This document shows positions 1-11,494 of a DNA stretch of 64,000 nt, piece after piece; position 1 is the stretch's first letter; every line of letters starts with the position of its first letter. The translations under genes and the position numbers were made by a program. The notes under the pieces were generated by a model. That model was given only the letters and a program-made list of their open reading frames with translations, had not been told where the DNA came from and ran no database searches. Source of the DNA: Musa acuminata AAA Group (taxonomy: Eukaryota; Streptophyta; Magnoliopsida; Zingiberales; Musaceae); contig NC_088340.1 of assembly GCF_036884655.1 (NCBI RefSeq), positions 4,791,001 to 4,855,000 of the forward strand, written 5' to 3'.

Positions 1-531
1 TATCGACGCGATGTGCGCTGACATCACCCGCTCTCTAACAACGATTTCATCGTTATGACCCAACACGCTTGGCCGAGGCAGGGAAGAATGGCGACCGAGG
101 CACGCCCATACCCTGCGGTAGTTCGGTTCTTCACGCCACGCCAACTCAAAGTCAAACGCTATCTGCCCCCTGCAGGCGGGCAGCTCAGGAAGCAGTATGC
201 TTCCCTATAAATACCCTCTCGTTCATTAGAAAAAGGAGACCCAGACAAACACTGCTTCATCTGAAACCCCCTCTGCATCTGCTAACTTGATCGTCGGAGG
301 GGTCGAGCCAAGCGCCTCGGCCCGACCTTTGTGCAGGTGCGAAGCCGAAGGTCCCCTCCGGACGCGCAAGCGAGGAGTTCCTACCCGGAAGAGACGACTA
401 CACCGTTCCGATCGGACACCGCCCCCGACCTCCTCAGCGGGCTTGAAGAAGGCCGTATAAGATCCCCGCCCATTCGGATCCGAACCAAGCGTGTTGGCCC
501 CGAGGCCATGGCATAAAGTTGTTTACACTAA
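1..531 (+). mobile_element. Ty3/gypsy-type LTR remnant, possibly a solo LTR, cut by the window edge
   Basis: GC-rich block unlike the AT-rich DNA after it. It shares an ordered series of segments with 39130-39567: an opening 'ctgacatcacc', 'gaccgaggcacg', a TATA box after 'ccct', and 'cttgatcgtcggaggggtc'. This order (U3, TATA box at 205-212, then R/U5) is that of an LTR promoter. The block ends near 'acactaaca', like the 3' end of many plant gypsy LTRs, yet no primer-binding site or gag-pol sequence follows, so a solo LTR is plausible. The left end lies outside the window. The family name is inferred from recall and was not searched. Confidence 0.6.
205..212 (+). promoter_or_regulatory. TATA box inside the LTR
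   Basis: The octamer CTATAAAT follows 'ttcc' at the position where plant gypsy LTRs carry their promoter. The related LTR piece at 39 kb has a matching 'ccctataaaaac'. Activity today cannot be judged from sequence. Confidence 0.45.
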
Positions 532-3500
532 CATTAAGCATCAAGAGTTATAGCTTTTTTTATTTATAATTTAAATTTTAAGAGTTGTATTCAACAATTG
601 ATGAACCATTCATTAAGTTTCCAATTATCTTAGATTTAATTTGATCTCAAGAAAAAGGTAAGAAAATTTTGCTGCCAAAGATATTACAAGCAAAAATTTC
701 TGATGAATGAGTGCAATATCCAATATATCCTCTTAAAACCATAAATTACACGGATGCGAGGAACATTTAAGTCCATAAAACGACAGTAAGCATAATTCAT
801 ATCAGTATGACATTACAAAGAAGAAGGCACAAGATGTGACCCTCTCAATTGCGTTTCGATGCTTTCCGTAGTGCTGCAGCGCGCAAGAGAGTTAATGTAG
901 AATGCAGCATATGAGACCTTATTAGGTAGGTGGAAGATTAGACAGTTTAGGGTTCCATTTCTTCCTGTACGTACCCCGTAAGTCATCTCAATGTGAACGA
1001 ACCATGGGAATCGAACACCGTGGATGCATGACAGCATTCAGTAGCAATCCTTCCATGAAACCTTGCACTGTTCTGCCAGACTTACCACTTTTCGTTGACA
1101 AGAAAAGACCACTGTGTTGGTGATTGATGGACTAACTATTGTACTGCATTTTCCTGAACAAGTTAGGCATCATGTCTTTCATCTTTCTCCGTCGTCTTGC
1201 CAATGGAGCCTTTTTTTTTCTCTCTCATCGTGGGCCTTCCTGCTCTCTTTCTTATACCTAGAGCTCGTGGTACTTTTGTCTTTTGCTGTGACGACGAGGA
1301 ACTCCATTGCTGATCGAGAATGAACTAATACGATTCAAAACCATAGCAAACTAAATAGAATATATGAAAGAATTGTCAGCACGGACACAATGATACAAAA
1401 AATCATGATAAGGACACCTGATAAATAGATACTTTTTCGTTCAGTATTGCCACTTACTTAGCTGGTAACATTAGATGGATGGATGAAGGTGGATTGACAG
1501 GGAGAGAAGATGACTTGCGTGTTCCGAGATATCAGAAAACAAGGAGTCATCTTTTGCTGCTAGTGGTGGACAAAGGCATGCTTGCAGTCACGTTCCCACT
1601 GGCTGAAACCTCAAAAGAAAGCAGTGATGTGACCTCCACTTTGGGGGATGGATCCAAGGTTTTGCAGACCCACGGAGGCCCTTTCCGGGGGCTCCATTCC
1701 GCTGTGCGTGTGGGTGTGGCCGCGTTGTTCCTCTTGTCACTGATTGCTTTGGCTGGGCGATGCCACAGGTTTGGTTGTTGTGGGAGAAGGACGATAAAAG
1801 AGGTCGTCAAAGATGGCATGCATTAAATAGTGTCGCTGACTTGAGGGTGGAATACAGCCCTTTGCTTTCTTTTCTTCTCCAGCTTTCCCCCAAGCCATGA
1901 TTGCTGCATGAAGTGCTCCTCGATGGGGTCTGATCTGATGACCTCAGTAATGATTAGCTTCTTCATGGCTGCTTTGGTGATAGGGCAAGTGAAATCTGCG
2001 AGCTCCGCGTTTGATAGGTGCTCCCCCTCGCAAAAATAAAAATGTATCCGATTCACTATTCACCTGCATATTACTGTCTTGTCTGTCTGTATGATTCACC
2101 TGCTACATGAGAAAAGAAGATCAACGTAACCTTCTACTGCAGCTCTGCTCCCATAAAGGACAACCTCAGTCTACCACGAAGACCTCCAGCTAAAACATTC
2201 ATTCCACTTGCTGAGCAGTGGTTCTGAAATCAAAGATCAAGCAATGACATCAATGGTTTCTGTACAATGAAATCAAAGAACTCAAGCATCTTAAAGAAGA
2301 AGCAAGTCTAATTATGCTCAATATTATTATAGTGATTATCAAGTATTTAATCTGGTGACTTTTTTTTGAAAAATAGATGGATTGAGTTGAGCTATAATTT
2401 TGATGAGACATCATAGGACCACTGAGACCACTTTTCTCTTTTTCCCCCAGACTTTGATGTGAGGACAACATAAAAAAAGTGACCTAATTCAGGTTTGAAT
2501 GAAGCCACACTGATAGGTTCTCCCAAAGGTTTAAAGACTAGTTTAATGCATTTCTAACCCATAAATGCTTACTATTCAAACTATGCAAAAATAATTATGA
2601 CTAAGATGTTTCGTTAATTAACAATCATTAATTTGAATGGACCATTATTATAATTAACAAGGTCAATGCTTTTGATCAAATCATGCTAACCACCACCTCT
2701 ACTCTACCATTGTGTCACAGTCGTTGAAGGTGGAAGTCTGCGACCAATCAATAGGACACCATTTCTTGCAACCTGTTGTGGGCCTGTGCAAGCTTCCTTC
2801 CCATGTACAAATTTATGGCTGATATTATTGTGGGCTAAAACCAAGTAAAAGAATACTCGAATCATGTAGAGCGTAGCATCCGTCGAGGTGTTTGCTCTTC
2901 GTTCTGTAAAATAACGCTTGCAGTCATCACATCAACCATCAACACAGCCGTCGGTTTATTTACTGCATGAGGAACAAAACCATGTCGTGAAACGCGATAT
3001 CGATTCCTAAGAACTGATGATCAATGGTAGTCTGAAAGGCCATATCTACTGCAATGGATCAAGTTTGAACATAATTTTGGTGTCGAGTCCATCTCGAAAG
3101 CGCATAATCACCTGGATGACCTTCTCACCTAAAATGACAGGAACGCACGTCTCTCTTTCCTCTTCGACTTTCCAAGCTGGCATGGAATCCAGGCAAAGCT
3201 CACAGATCAAAGAACAAGACGTCCTCTCACACCGTCCGCAAGCGAACAACTGCAAAGCAGCTACAGTAGCATCACTCTCTCTCTCTTTATCTACAGGTTT
3301 AGGAAAGCGATGGATTGGTCTTTTTTTCCCTCGTCTCTTGGTCGAGCCTCTCTGCCTGCAGCCCACCTAATGGAATCGTGCACGAAGGGAAAAAGCGGAG
3401 GGAGAGGCGAAGAAAAGTTGGTGGACCGGCGGCTAATTTCTTGTGTGGTGGTGTGTACCATGTGGAGTGGAGGAAGCCTAAAAAGATGGGGAAAGGTGGA

Positions 3501-3700
3501 ATTATTTCTTTCTTTCTTTCCTACCTCCATGGTCACATAAAAGTACAAGCCAAAGGTTTCAAGTGCTGATGATACTTTAGATAAAGAAGACGTGCTGTCA
3601 TTTGCCACCATATCAGAATGCCCACAATAGCAGAGAACAGCACGCACGTCCCATGAATCTATCTATCTGGTGGCTTGTAATTAGTGAAATGTTGACAATG
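532..3700. other. Intergenic DNA, no supported gene
   Basis: Only short overlapping open frames on both strands. The longest (1479-1826 on plus, ending in a hydrophobic stretch) matches no family I know and has no clear promoter or partner exon. Composition is moderately AT-rich. Confidence 0.5.
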
Positions 3701-6700
3701 CGTACCAACCTTAGATGAAGATTACGGTGATCTACTTTAGATCTCCCGATAAAATTATTGTTTTCTCATTCAAAAATCATATTTTTTTTAACTATAAAAT
3801 TTGACTAATTTGACCTATTTTTATCAAAGCCCAATTTTACTCTAATTCTTGATCAATTTGTTTCTAAATTGGATTTTTGAGTGAACCTAATCTTGATTCA
3901 ATTTTTGGGATGTCCAATTAAATAAGATTGATCGACTCATTTAAATAATTTAAAAAAATATAAATTATGATTATCCTTTTCTTTTTTTATATTAAATACT
4001 AATGATTTTTTAATTATGATAATTAAATTTTAATTATTGTTCTTAGATATTTTGTTATTCACATATGTATGTTTAAAATTATGAAATAATATTTATTTTT
4101 ATATAAAAGCATGATTTATGTTTTATCATGATTAAAGTTACAATATGAGATTTTTCTTCTATTCTAATTAATATTCAATAATTATTATGCTTATTATTAT
4201 TTTTATTAGTAAACTATTGTTGTATAAATTAGATTAAATAATATTTGACGAATATATATCTTATTTGTAACATAAATATATTGTTTTCTTACTAATTTTG
4301 AACGATGAAAAATATTCCTAATAAATAGAATTTCTATTTTTTGAGTGAATCTTGAACATAGAATCTTTTATATGCGAGAAAATTAAATACTTTGAAGTTA
4401 AGGAAGATAAAATGAGTCTTAATTAATAGGAAAAAAGGTTTACCATTCTTAATAATAATCTATCTCAAGCTATTTTCAGATAAATTAAATTGAGGTAGGA
4501 TTATGATAAAATGGACAAATGACCAGTGATCATAACACCAAATCCTATCACAATGTGATTAACATGTGTATAGACAAAAATAAAATCCAATATATTTAGA
4601 AATTTGTTTCCAAGATGAGTAAATTAGGGTCGAAGTTATTTACTCTATTTATGAAATTTAGGTAGTGTCTAAGAATATATTTGTATTTTTAATATGTAGT
4701 TGAAAAAATGATTTAAGTGAACTATCTAGTAAACAACAAATGATAATTGCATTTAAAATATGTATTGGGATAAGTATTGTTTGGTAAAATTATATTTTTA
4801 AAATATATTTATTATTTTATAACAATTTTACATTTTTAATATTTATTCAAAAATATATACATACTTTTTTTTAAATTAATAATAAAATAAATGATTAATG
4901 TATGCAATCTTATAAAAATTTTGTATGTACCAAATATATAATAAATAAAATATATTCATATAAATAAATATAAAATAAAGTTTTAAAATAAATAAATAAA
5001 TAAAATTTCATCTTATATAAAATATAAATCATATTGATTTCTCATTAATTATTTTGGTAATCTTGTAATTTTAAATAAAATCATTAGACACTTTCGAAAT
5101 TAAAAAAAAATTATATTAGCATTTGGTCATAAGTATTTTAACAATTTTTAATGCAACATCGAGGCCACATGCAATTTGAAAAAAAATATATCAAATACCA
5201 ATTTACATTTTAAATATCCATTTTGAAAAAAATATTCAGTCAAGATGGCTACATCATTGAATTCTTTGGAGAATGTTGGGATACCATAGTGGACTTACCG
5301 ATTTTAGTTTCATCTTTTCCATGATAAGTGTATGCTTGATGGTGATTGGGTTAAGACTTCTTTATTTTTAGGTGTAAGTGATCTTAACGAATCATATAAA
5401 TCTTAATGAATCATATAAAACCTTTTCTTTCCCAAGTTATCTTCCGTTGGCGAATAACTTTTATAACTAGCTAAAACATCCAAGATAAAATTATAACGAT
5501 ATAGGAGATCATCGATTCAATATATAAATTTAGGGGTACTAGTCTTTTAATGATAAAAGTTTTAAACTTATGATAAATTAGTTTGGCAATCCATGTTTTA
5601 GAACCCTTAAATTTTCTAAACTTATTTATTGCTTAGATTGTATATCATTCCTCAATATACTTGTATCATTAAGGATGAACCTTCATCTTATTTTACATAC
5701 AACAAAGATAGTAAATAAGGAGGAGAACCTTTGTCTCCTTATCTTTATGTCATTATCGCCCAAGTTGTAACAATTATCTCCCATTAAATTGAAGCATAAA
5801 TTCAAAATTTCTTATCTTACACATGCCAATAATATTATCTCTTTTAGAGCTGCAAAAATCTTAGGAAACTATTTTTGAGATATTTTATAGGCATGAGAAT
5901 CTCACAAATATAATTAACAATCCTAACAAATATAAATTTCTTTTCACTAGATTTACTAACAAAATTATAGGAGAGGAAATCTATACACAATTAAATGTTT
6001 AAAAAGAAAAGATGTTCTTATAATCATAGGGAACATAATTGCTCCCCATAAAGTGCTTATTTCTGATTTTGATTGTAAAATTTAACAAATTCAATAATAT
6101 ATTGAATTTATATAAAGTTGAATAGATATGCTAATTCAATAATAACAAATTCAATAATAACAAATTTAACACATTCAATTAATTGTTACATGTATATAGG
6201 GAAGAAAATAGATGTGCTAATTAGTTGGCTAATTTTACATATTGCATCTAAATTTATATAAAGTTTTTTAAGAAAATAAAAAATATATTTGATATGCTGT
6301 TCTAGCAACAATTTTTCTATTATCTCCATTAGTGAATTGGTGTCAAATCTAATTTATGCTAATCCTAATCACTTTGACTTAAACTCATCATCAATAATTT
6401 TAAAATCATTAACATTTTATCAGCGATAAGGTAAATAAAAAAATGATTTGAGTAAAAAAAAGTGCTTGATATTTGTTATAACCAAATGAAAATAGAAATA
6501 GATTTAACCTAACTATATAAGAGGAGAGAAGATTGAGTCGATATTAAGAGAATATTGATATAATAGAGATTGAAAAAGAACAAAAACATTCGAATGATAT
6601 ATATTAGAATTGAAATATAACATGACAAACCTAAAGTGTTGGGTTAAATTGATGTCCAACACAATGTATATTAATCCTAAACCGTTCTACTCAAACTCAT

Positions 6701-6745
6701 CATATCATCCAATCTTAAATTCTTTACATCATTGATACAAATAAG
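3701..6745. other. AT-rich 3' flank of the F-box array, partly duplicated
   Basis: Very AT-rich with no open frame of note. Segments near 4281-4510 and 5590-5700 match, in the same order, 11990-12180 and 12225-12330 beyond the third F-box gene. Segment 6540-6745 resembles 9890-10110 and 12360-12610. The block is therefore downstream DNA carried along in the tandem duplication of the F-box genes, expanded here by extra AT-rich sequence. Confidence 0.55.

Positions 6746-6747
<2 letters not shown>

Positions 6748-6787
<40 letters not shown>
6748..6787. repeat. (AG)n microsatellite
   Basis: About 20 AG units just beyond the 3' end of the first F-box gene, followed within 12 bases by a long TA repeat, giving a compound microsatellite. 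Confidence 0.95.
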
Positions 6788-6790
<3 letters not shown>

Positions 6791-6797
6791 GTTTGTG

Positions 6798-6798
<1 letters not shown>

Positions 6799-6854
<56 letters not shown>
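6799..6854. repeat. (TA)n microsatellite
   Basis: Perfect TA run of about 28 units. The length is likely to vary between individuals and to be hard to assemble. Confidence 0.95.
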
Positions 6855-6857
<3 letters not shown>

Positions 6858-6961
6858 TACTCTAAAAAAGATTGATCCAAGGAAATCACTAAGAGCTTGA
6901 GATAACATTATTATCCTGCAGAAGCAGATTAAAGGAAAAATGAGAAAAGGAAACATCTTCT

Positions 6962-8074
6962 TCAGATTGCTTCCAATAGCTCCTCTTGCTCACCGCATGG
7001 CCGAAGCGTATTAGAGTAAGGGAACAACGTGGGGGTATGATAGTCTGTCAGCGATGACAACTTCTTGAGTTCTCCATCGTTAATATTCAAGCTGTACAGC
7101 ACTTGATCTATGGTGAAGACAAGTAGCTTGGTCGACGCCATCTCACTTAGCACGACGAAGCTCACGTAACATGGTTCCCTAAACCCCAACTCGGCCAAGC
7201 TTATCTCTTGCACCTTCACCCATCCTGGTGCACCGTCGCCTGTCTTATTCAGCAGCCACAGAACGAACATGCCAGAAAACGTGCTGTGACGGATCAGGCA
7301 CAGTGACTTCCCCTCCCACTTGGCTATTCCGATCGTGTCGAAGAAGTCGACGACTGCATCTTTCGGCATAGTGATGATCTGCGTGCGCTCCTCCCTTATA
7401 TCAAAGGCGACGACACATGACTCAATCCACATGTACGACCTCAATTCTGACGATGCCCAGAACACGGTGTCGTCGCAAACCACCGGGTGCTCCAAGTCTA
7501 GTTCCCTCCCCCCGAAGTCGAGCTCCTTGTCCATCGTCCACGCCCTGGCAACTGAGTCATATACCCGACAGTGTTGCAACGCGCTCCATCTCCGTGTGAG
7601 ATAGACCAACTTGTAGTCTGTCGTCACCCCATCTCCGTTGTTTATGAATCTTACCGCGATCCCACCCTCGCTACACTTGCCCGGCGGGGAAGGGAGCTGG
7701 CACCGAGTCCCACGGGCTAGGTTGTAGACCCATAAGACAGGGATAGCATCGAACCATCCATATTTCCTTTGCAAGACAAAGACGAGGCCACCAGCTGAAC
7801 CAAGGATTATGGTTTTTCTCTTCCCTAGGAATCGGATGCTGCTACTGGGCACGCCAGCATAGGGGTCAATGGGGATGAAGGACCTGAAGATGTTGCAGCT
7901 GTTGATGAAGAAGCCGGAGATAGCCTTGTTGTAGTATGACTGTGAAAGGAGGAAATGAGAATCTGACGAGAGCTGGTAGAATGTCTTGCAAACAGGTAGG
8001 AGCTTGAAGAAGGCCTTCGCCGGCAAGTAGGATATGATCTCTGCGATCACGTCGTTGGGAAGGGGACAACTCAT
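6962..8074 (-). CDS. F-box protein with F-box-associated domain (array copy 1)
   Basis: Intronless gene for a 370-residue protein. An F-box begins almost at the N-terminus (residues 3-45, CPLPNDVIAEIISYLPAK then PVCKTF), which in this family binds Skp1 of an SCF ubiquitin ligase. The rest resembles F-box-associated substrate-binding domains, with the array's conserved SAGGLVFVL motif, a YNLARGTRCQLPSPPGK motif near residue 120 and the C-terminal SNTLRPCGEQEELLEAI. The other intact copies have 22-23 more residues before the F-box. Here about 27 bases including the ancestral start are missing, and the first in-frame ATG is the one given. Upstream codons still read SIDFVGPKKL without a start. 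A TATATA element lies near 8145. Substrate unknown. Confidence 0.85.
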   Translation of the reverse strand: MSCPLPNDVIAEIISYLPAKAFFKLLPVCKTFYQLSSDSHFLLSQSYYNKAISGFFINSCNIFRSFIPIDPYAGVPSSSIRFLGKRKTIILGSAGGLVFVLQRKYGWFDAIPVLWVYNLARGTRCQLPSPPGKCSEGGIAVRFINNGDGVTTDYKLVYLTRRWSALQHCRVYDSVARAWTMDKELDFGGRELDLEHPVVCDDTVFWASSELRSYMWIESCVVAFDIREERTQIITMPKDAVVDFFDTIGIAKWEGKSLCLIRHSTFSGMFVLWLLNKTGDGAPGWVKVQEISLAELGFREPCYVSFVVLSEMASTKLLVFTIDQVLYSLNINDGELKKLSSLTDYHTPTLFPYSNTLRPCGEQEELLEAI

Positions 8075-8144
8075 GCTTCTGAGCTTCTTCGGACCAACAA
8101 AGTCGATGCTACAACGATGGGAAGATTAGAAGGACTACCTCCGT

Positions 8145-8150
8145 TATATA
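8145..8150 (-). promoter_or_regulatory. Putative TATA box of F-box copy 1
   Basis: TATATA within 'ccgttatatatgg', matching 'ctgttatatatgg' upstream of copy 3. The spacing to the present ATG is about 70 bases because upstream coding sequence has become leader. Confidence 0.5.
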
Positions 8151-8565
8151 TGGATGAATAAGAGGGAGGGAGATATGTAAAGGGAGGAGGATTAGGAATC
8201 TTGGAATGAAAAGGAATTAACTTTAAACTCTCCTTATTTGAATTCGAGAAATAAAGGGACTTATGCCTTTATTGTATTATGTTTTTGGGATATTTTGGTC
8301 CCTTTATCATCAATCAAAAGAGAAATATATTTTGTTGTAAGGATTGTACTGTTCTTGTTGGCCCCAACGATCATCAAGAAATAAGTAGGATTATATTATG
8401 TTATGACTCTACTGCATTATCTATATTCTAATATATTTCATCTAAGATTTTCTCTCGAACGAGTCTAATATTACTGTTCTAAAATCTCTCGTCTCTTAGT
8501 CACTAAATGCTTTTGATGTCCTTTGTTCTATGTTTTAGATCCTAACATTTGAATTTTTAATATCC
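8151..8565. other. Spacer between F-box copies 1 and the broken copy
   Basis: AT-rich, no open frame of note, no recognised element. Confidence 0.4.
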
Positions 8566-8868
8566 TTAATTCTGGTCGACACTGTTGGGGATGGAGGAAC
8601 AAGGAAAAAACAGAATACTACGATACGAGTACAAGATACCAAATGCCGACTCTATCTATCTGTTTATATTTCTATCTCCGTTTCTTTACCTTGCTATATG
8701 AACTATGGTCCTATTTATAGGAGCTAATGACAACCATCCTATAACTACTAGATTGAGGTAGTTATTGAAACCACCCTATAACTACTAGATTATGATTGAA
8801 TTGATTATTGAAATCATCATGTAACCACTAAATCATGATAACTATCATTAATTCTGATCGGCACAGTT
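8566..8868. repeat. Possible short insertion bounded by imperfect 21-bp direct repeats
   Basis: The 21-base segments at 8566-8586 and 8848-8868 (both starting ttaattctg) differ at about three positions. The DNA between them begins TGTTGGGGATGG shortly after the left repeat, carries 'cctatttatagg' near 8710 and a degenerate repeated 'cctataactactagatt' motif. The layout suggests a small LTR-like (TRIM-like) insertion, or simply a local duplication. The right repeat touches the truncated end of the F-box pseudogene. No terminal inverted repeat or coding capacity was found. Confidence 0.35.
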
Positions 8869-8869
8869 T

Positions 8870-9597
8870 ATGTTTGCTTTTTGGCGGTGCGATGATCTGC
8901 GCGCTCTTCGTCTTCATGTCGAAGGCGACGACGTTCAGCCCTAATTTCTACGCCCAAAACACGATCTCACCGCAGACAACCAAGTGCACAAAGTTTAGTG
9001 CCTCTAGCCCGAAGTCGAGCTCCTTGTCCATCGTCCACGCTCCGGCCACCGCGTCGTAGACTCGACAATGGCTCATCCAGCTCCGTTCCTTGGTCGCCGA
9101 GACGTAGACTAGCTTGTAGTCTTTTGTGACCTCGTCGTCGTCGTTCAAGAAGCTCACCGCGATGCCGCCAAATAAACACTTGCTCAATGGGGACGAGAAC
9201 CGACATCGAGTCCCACGAGCCGAGTTGTAGACAGATAACCCATCATCCAAGAATAAGACAAGGCCACCGGCTACCGCGAGGATTATGGCTCGTCTCTTGA
9301 ACACGAGTTCAATGCTGCTTTCGGGTACATCAACGTAGGAGTCAATGAGGAGGAGGGAGATGCAGGCACCGTAGCACTGGATGAAGAAGCCAGCGTTGCT
9401 GTGGCATGATTATGGAAGGAGGAAATGAGTCTGACAAGAGCTTGCAGAAGGTAATGCTGACGGAGAGGAGCCTAAAGAAGGTCTTTGCCGGGAGGTTAGG
9501 AGAGGATCTCTATGAGCACATCATCGGGAAGGGGACAAATGCTGCTTCCCAGTTTCTTGGGCCCAACAATGCCGATGCTACGCGTGCTGTTGAGCAT
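8870..9597 (-). pseudogene. Broken F-box gene (array copy between copies 1 and 2)
   Basis: The minus strand starts like the intact copies (MLNSTRSIGIVGPKKLGSS, then CPLPDDVLIEILS), then meets TAA where the family reads SYLPAK, owing to one extra base near 9510. Homology resumes in another frame (AGGLVLFLDD, YNSARGTRCRFSSPLSK, SHCRVYDAVAGAWTMDKELD) up to FWA, then a second stop, then AFDMKTKSAQIIAP, and homology is lost near 8870. The C-terminal third is absent. One frameshift, at least one further stop and a truncation make it non-functional as an F-box protein. Transcription is possible because the 5' part is well kept. Confidence 0.85.
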
Positions 9598-10285
9598 ATC
9601 GACCACTACAGTGATGGGAGATTTGAAAGACCACAAGTCTCCATTAAATAGAGAATTAAGAGGGAAGGAGATTAGGAAGGGAAGAAGGAAAAAGGTATCG
9701 AACTCAAACTACCCAAATTGAAATAGAGAAATGTTTGAGATCCACTTCTTGTCACAATATAATTCTTGTCAATCCCAACTCTCCAAATTTTTGTACAATA
9801 TTTGGGTATATTCATTAAGATTTAAATTCTTCCGTGTGACGAAAGGAGGAAAATGATAGTAGATTGGAAAAACTCAATGTTGTATTGATGTCAATTAAGA
9901 ATGTGTGTGTGTGTAGAGATTGAAAGAGAACTAAGGAATAAGGAATAGACTGAAAGAGACAAGTGACATATTTAACACACAATATGCAAAGTTTAAACTT
10001 TTGGGTTGAATTGGTATATTAATTCTAACAATTTTAACTCAAACTCATTGTTATTATATATATATATATTTTAAATTCCTAACATCATTGACACAAACAA
10101 GAAACAAAAAGGAGAGAACGGATTTTTGCATTCTTTTTGATGATAATGTATAAATCTTCATAAATACTAGCAATTACATATACATATATCTTTGCACATT
10201 ACTCCATAAAAGGTTAATCCAAGGACATGATACTATTACATTGTAGAAGCAGAGAGAAAAAAGAGGGAAGAGGAAAAGATCTTCT
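9598..10285. other. Spacer with duplicated F-box 3' flank
   Basis: No gene. Part of 9890-10110 resembles the sequence beyond copies 1 and 3, including 'gggttgaattggtatattaat' against 'gggttaaattgatgtccaac'. It contains short (GT)n and (AT)n runs. Confidence 0.5.
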
Positions 10286-11449
10286 TCAGATTTCATCCAA
10301 CAGCTCCTCTTGCTCACCGCATGGCCGAAGTGTATTCGAGTAAGGGATCAACTTGGCGAAATGGATTTCCGACGATGCCAGTTTCTTGAGCTCTCCATCC
10401 TTTATATTATAGCTGTATGCCTCGGTAAGTATGGTGAAAACAAGTAACGTGGTCGTCGCCACCTCGCTCAGCATGATGGAGCTCACGTAGCAGGGTTCCC
10501 TGAACCCAATCTGGCTCAAGCTCACCTCATGCGCCTTCACCCATCCTGGCGGACCGTCGTTTGTCTTCCTCAGCAGCCACAGTGCGAACACCCAAGTATA
10601 CATGTCGTAATGGATTAGGCACAGCGACTTCCCCTCCCACTTGCCTAGTCCGATCGTATCGAAGTAGGCGACGGCAGCTTCTTCTGGTAGAGGGATGATT
10701 TGCGTGCGCTCCTTCCTCACATCGAAGGCGACGACATATTGGTCGACCCTCTCGTATGATTCCGAATGTGACGATGCCCAGAACACGATGTTGTCGCAGA
10801 CCACCGGGTGCTTCAAATCTAGTTCCTTCCCACCGAAGTCGAGTTCCTTGTCCATCGTCCACACCCTCGCAAACGAGTCATAGACCCGACAGTGGTGCAA
10901 CGAGCCCCGTGCTGGGGTCCGTGAAACGTAGACCAACTTGTAGTCTTTCGTCACCCCATCTCCATCGTTCATGAATCTCACCGCGATGCCGCTCCGTGTA
11001 CAATACTTGCCCGGCGGGGAAGGCAGCCGGCACCGAGTCCCACGGGCCGGGTTGTAGACACATAAGGCACCATCTTTCCTATGCAAGACAAAGACGAGGC
11101 CACCAGCTGACCCAAGGATTACGGCGTTGGTGTTGCATAAGAATTCGAGGCTTTTTCTGGGCACGCCGGCGTAGGGGTCAACGATGAAGAAGGGCCCAGA
11201 GATCTTGCGACGGTGGAGGAAGAAGCCGGAGATGACATTGTTGTGGCACGACTGTGAAAGGAGGAAATGAGAATCATATGAGAGCTGGCGAAAGGTCTTG
11301 CACACAGAGAGGAACCTAAAGAAGGTCTTTGCTGGGAGGTAGGAGAGGATCTCTGCGAGCAAGTCGTCGGGAAGGGGACGCCCGCTACTTCCCAGCTTCT
11401 TCGGACCAACGAGGTCGATGCTACGAGTGTTACTGAGCATACCGCCCAT
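10286..11449 (-). CDS. F-box protein with F-box-associated domain (array copy 2)
   Basis: Intronless gene for 387 residues. The N-terminal leader MGGMLSNTRSIDLVGPKKL is followed by an F-box at residues 25-65 (RPLPDDLLAEILSYLPAK, SVCKTFRQL). A long F-box-associated region follows, with SAGGLVFVLH, YNPARGTRCRLPSPPGK, HHCRVYDS and a conserved C-terminus. By family knowledge it would supply substrate specificity to an SCF ubiquitin ligase, with unknown substrate. A second ATG three codons in is also possible as start. A TATA-like element about 40 bases upstream of the ATG implies a short 5' leader. Nothing suggests inactivation. Confidence 0.88.
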   Translation of the reverse strand: MGGMLSNTRSIDLVGPKKLGSSGRPLPDDLLAEILSYLPAKTFFRFLSVCKTFRQLSYDSHFLLSQSCHNNVISGFFLHRRKISGPFFIVDPYAGVPRKSLEFLCNTNAVILGSAGGLVFVLHRKDGALCVYNPARGTRCRLPSPPGKYCTRSGIAVRFMNDGDGVTKDYKLVYVSRTPARGSLHHCRVYDSFARVWTMDKELDFGGKELDLKHPVVCDNIVFWASSHSESYERVDQYVVAFDVRKERTQIIPLPEEAAVAYFDTIGLGKWEGKSLCLIHYDMYTWVFALWLLRKTNDGPPGWVKAHEVSLSQIGFREPCYVSSIMLSEVATTTLLVFTILTEAYSYNIKDGELKKLASSEIHFAKLIPYSNTLRPCGEQEELLDEI

Positions 11450-11486
11450 TCCAACGATCAGAGATCTGAAAGAGTACGATTGTCCA

Positions 11487-11494
11487 TTATATAG
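11487..11494 (-). promoter_or_regulatory. Putative TATA box of F-box copy 2
   Basis: ATTATATA (plus-strand reading) 38-45 bases upstream of the ATG, at the same relative place as the element before copy 3. Confidence 0.5.

Noticed and set aside
980..1035. tRNA-like 'gggaatcgaacaccg' segment
   Set aside because: The flanking bases do not form a T-arm or acceptor stem, so no tRNA is supported.
1479..1826. Open frame of 115 codons with a hydrophobic segment near its end
   Set aside because: No signal peptide at the start, no family resemblance, and an equally long frame on the other strand; treated as chance.
3017..3647. Overlapping frames of 106-118 codons on both strands
   Set aside because: They overlap each other, include a CT-rich low-complexity tract and resemble no protein family.
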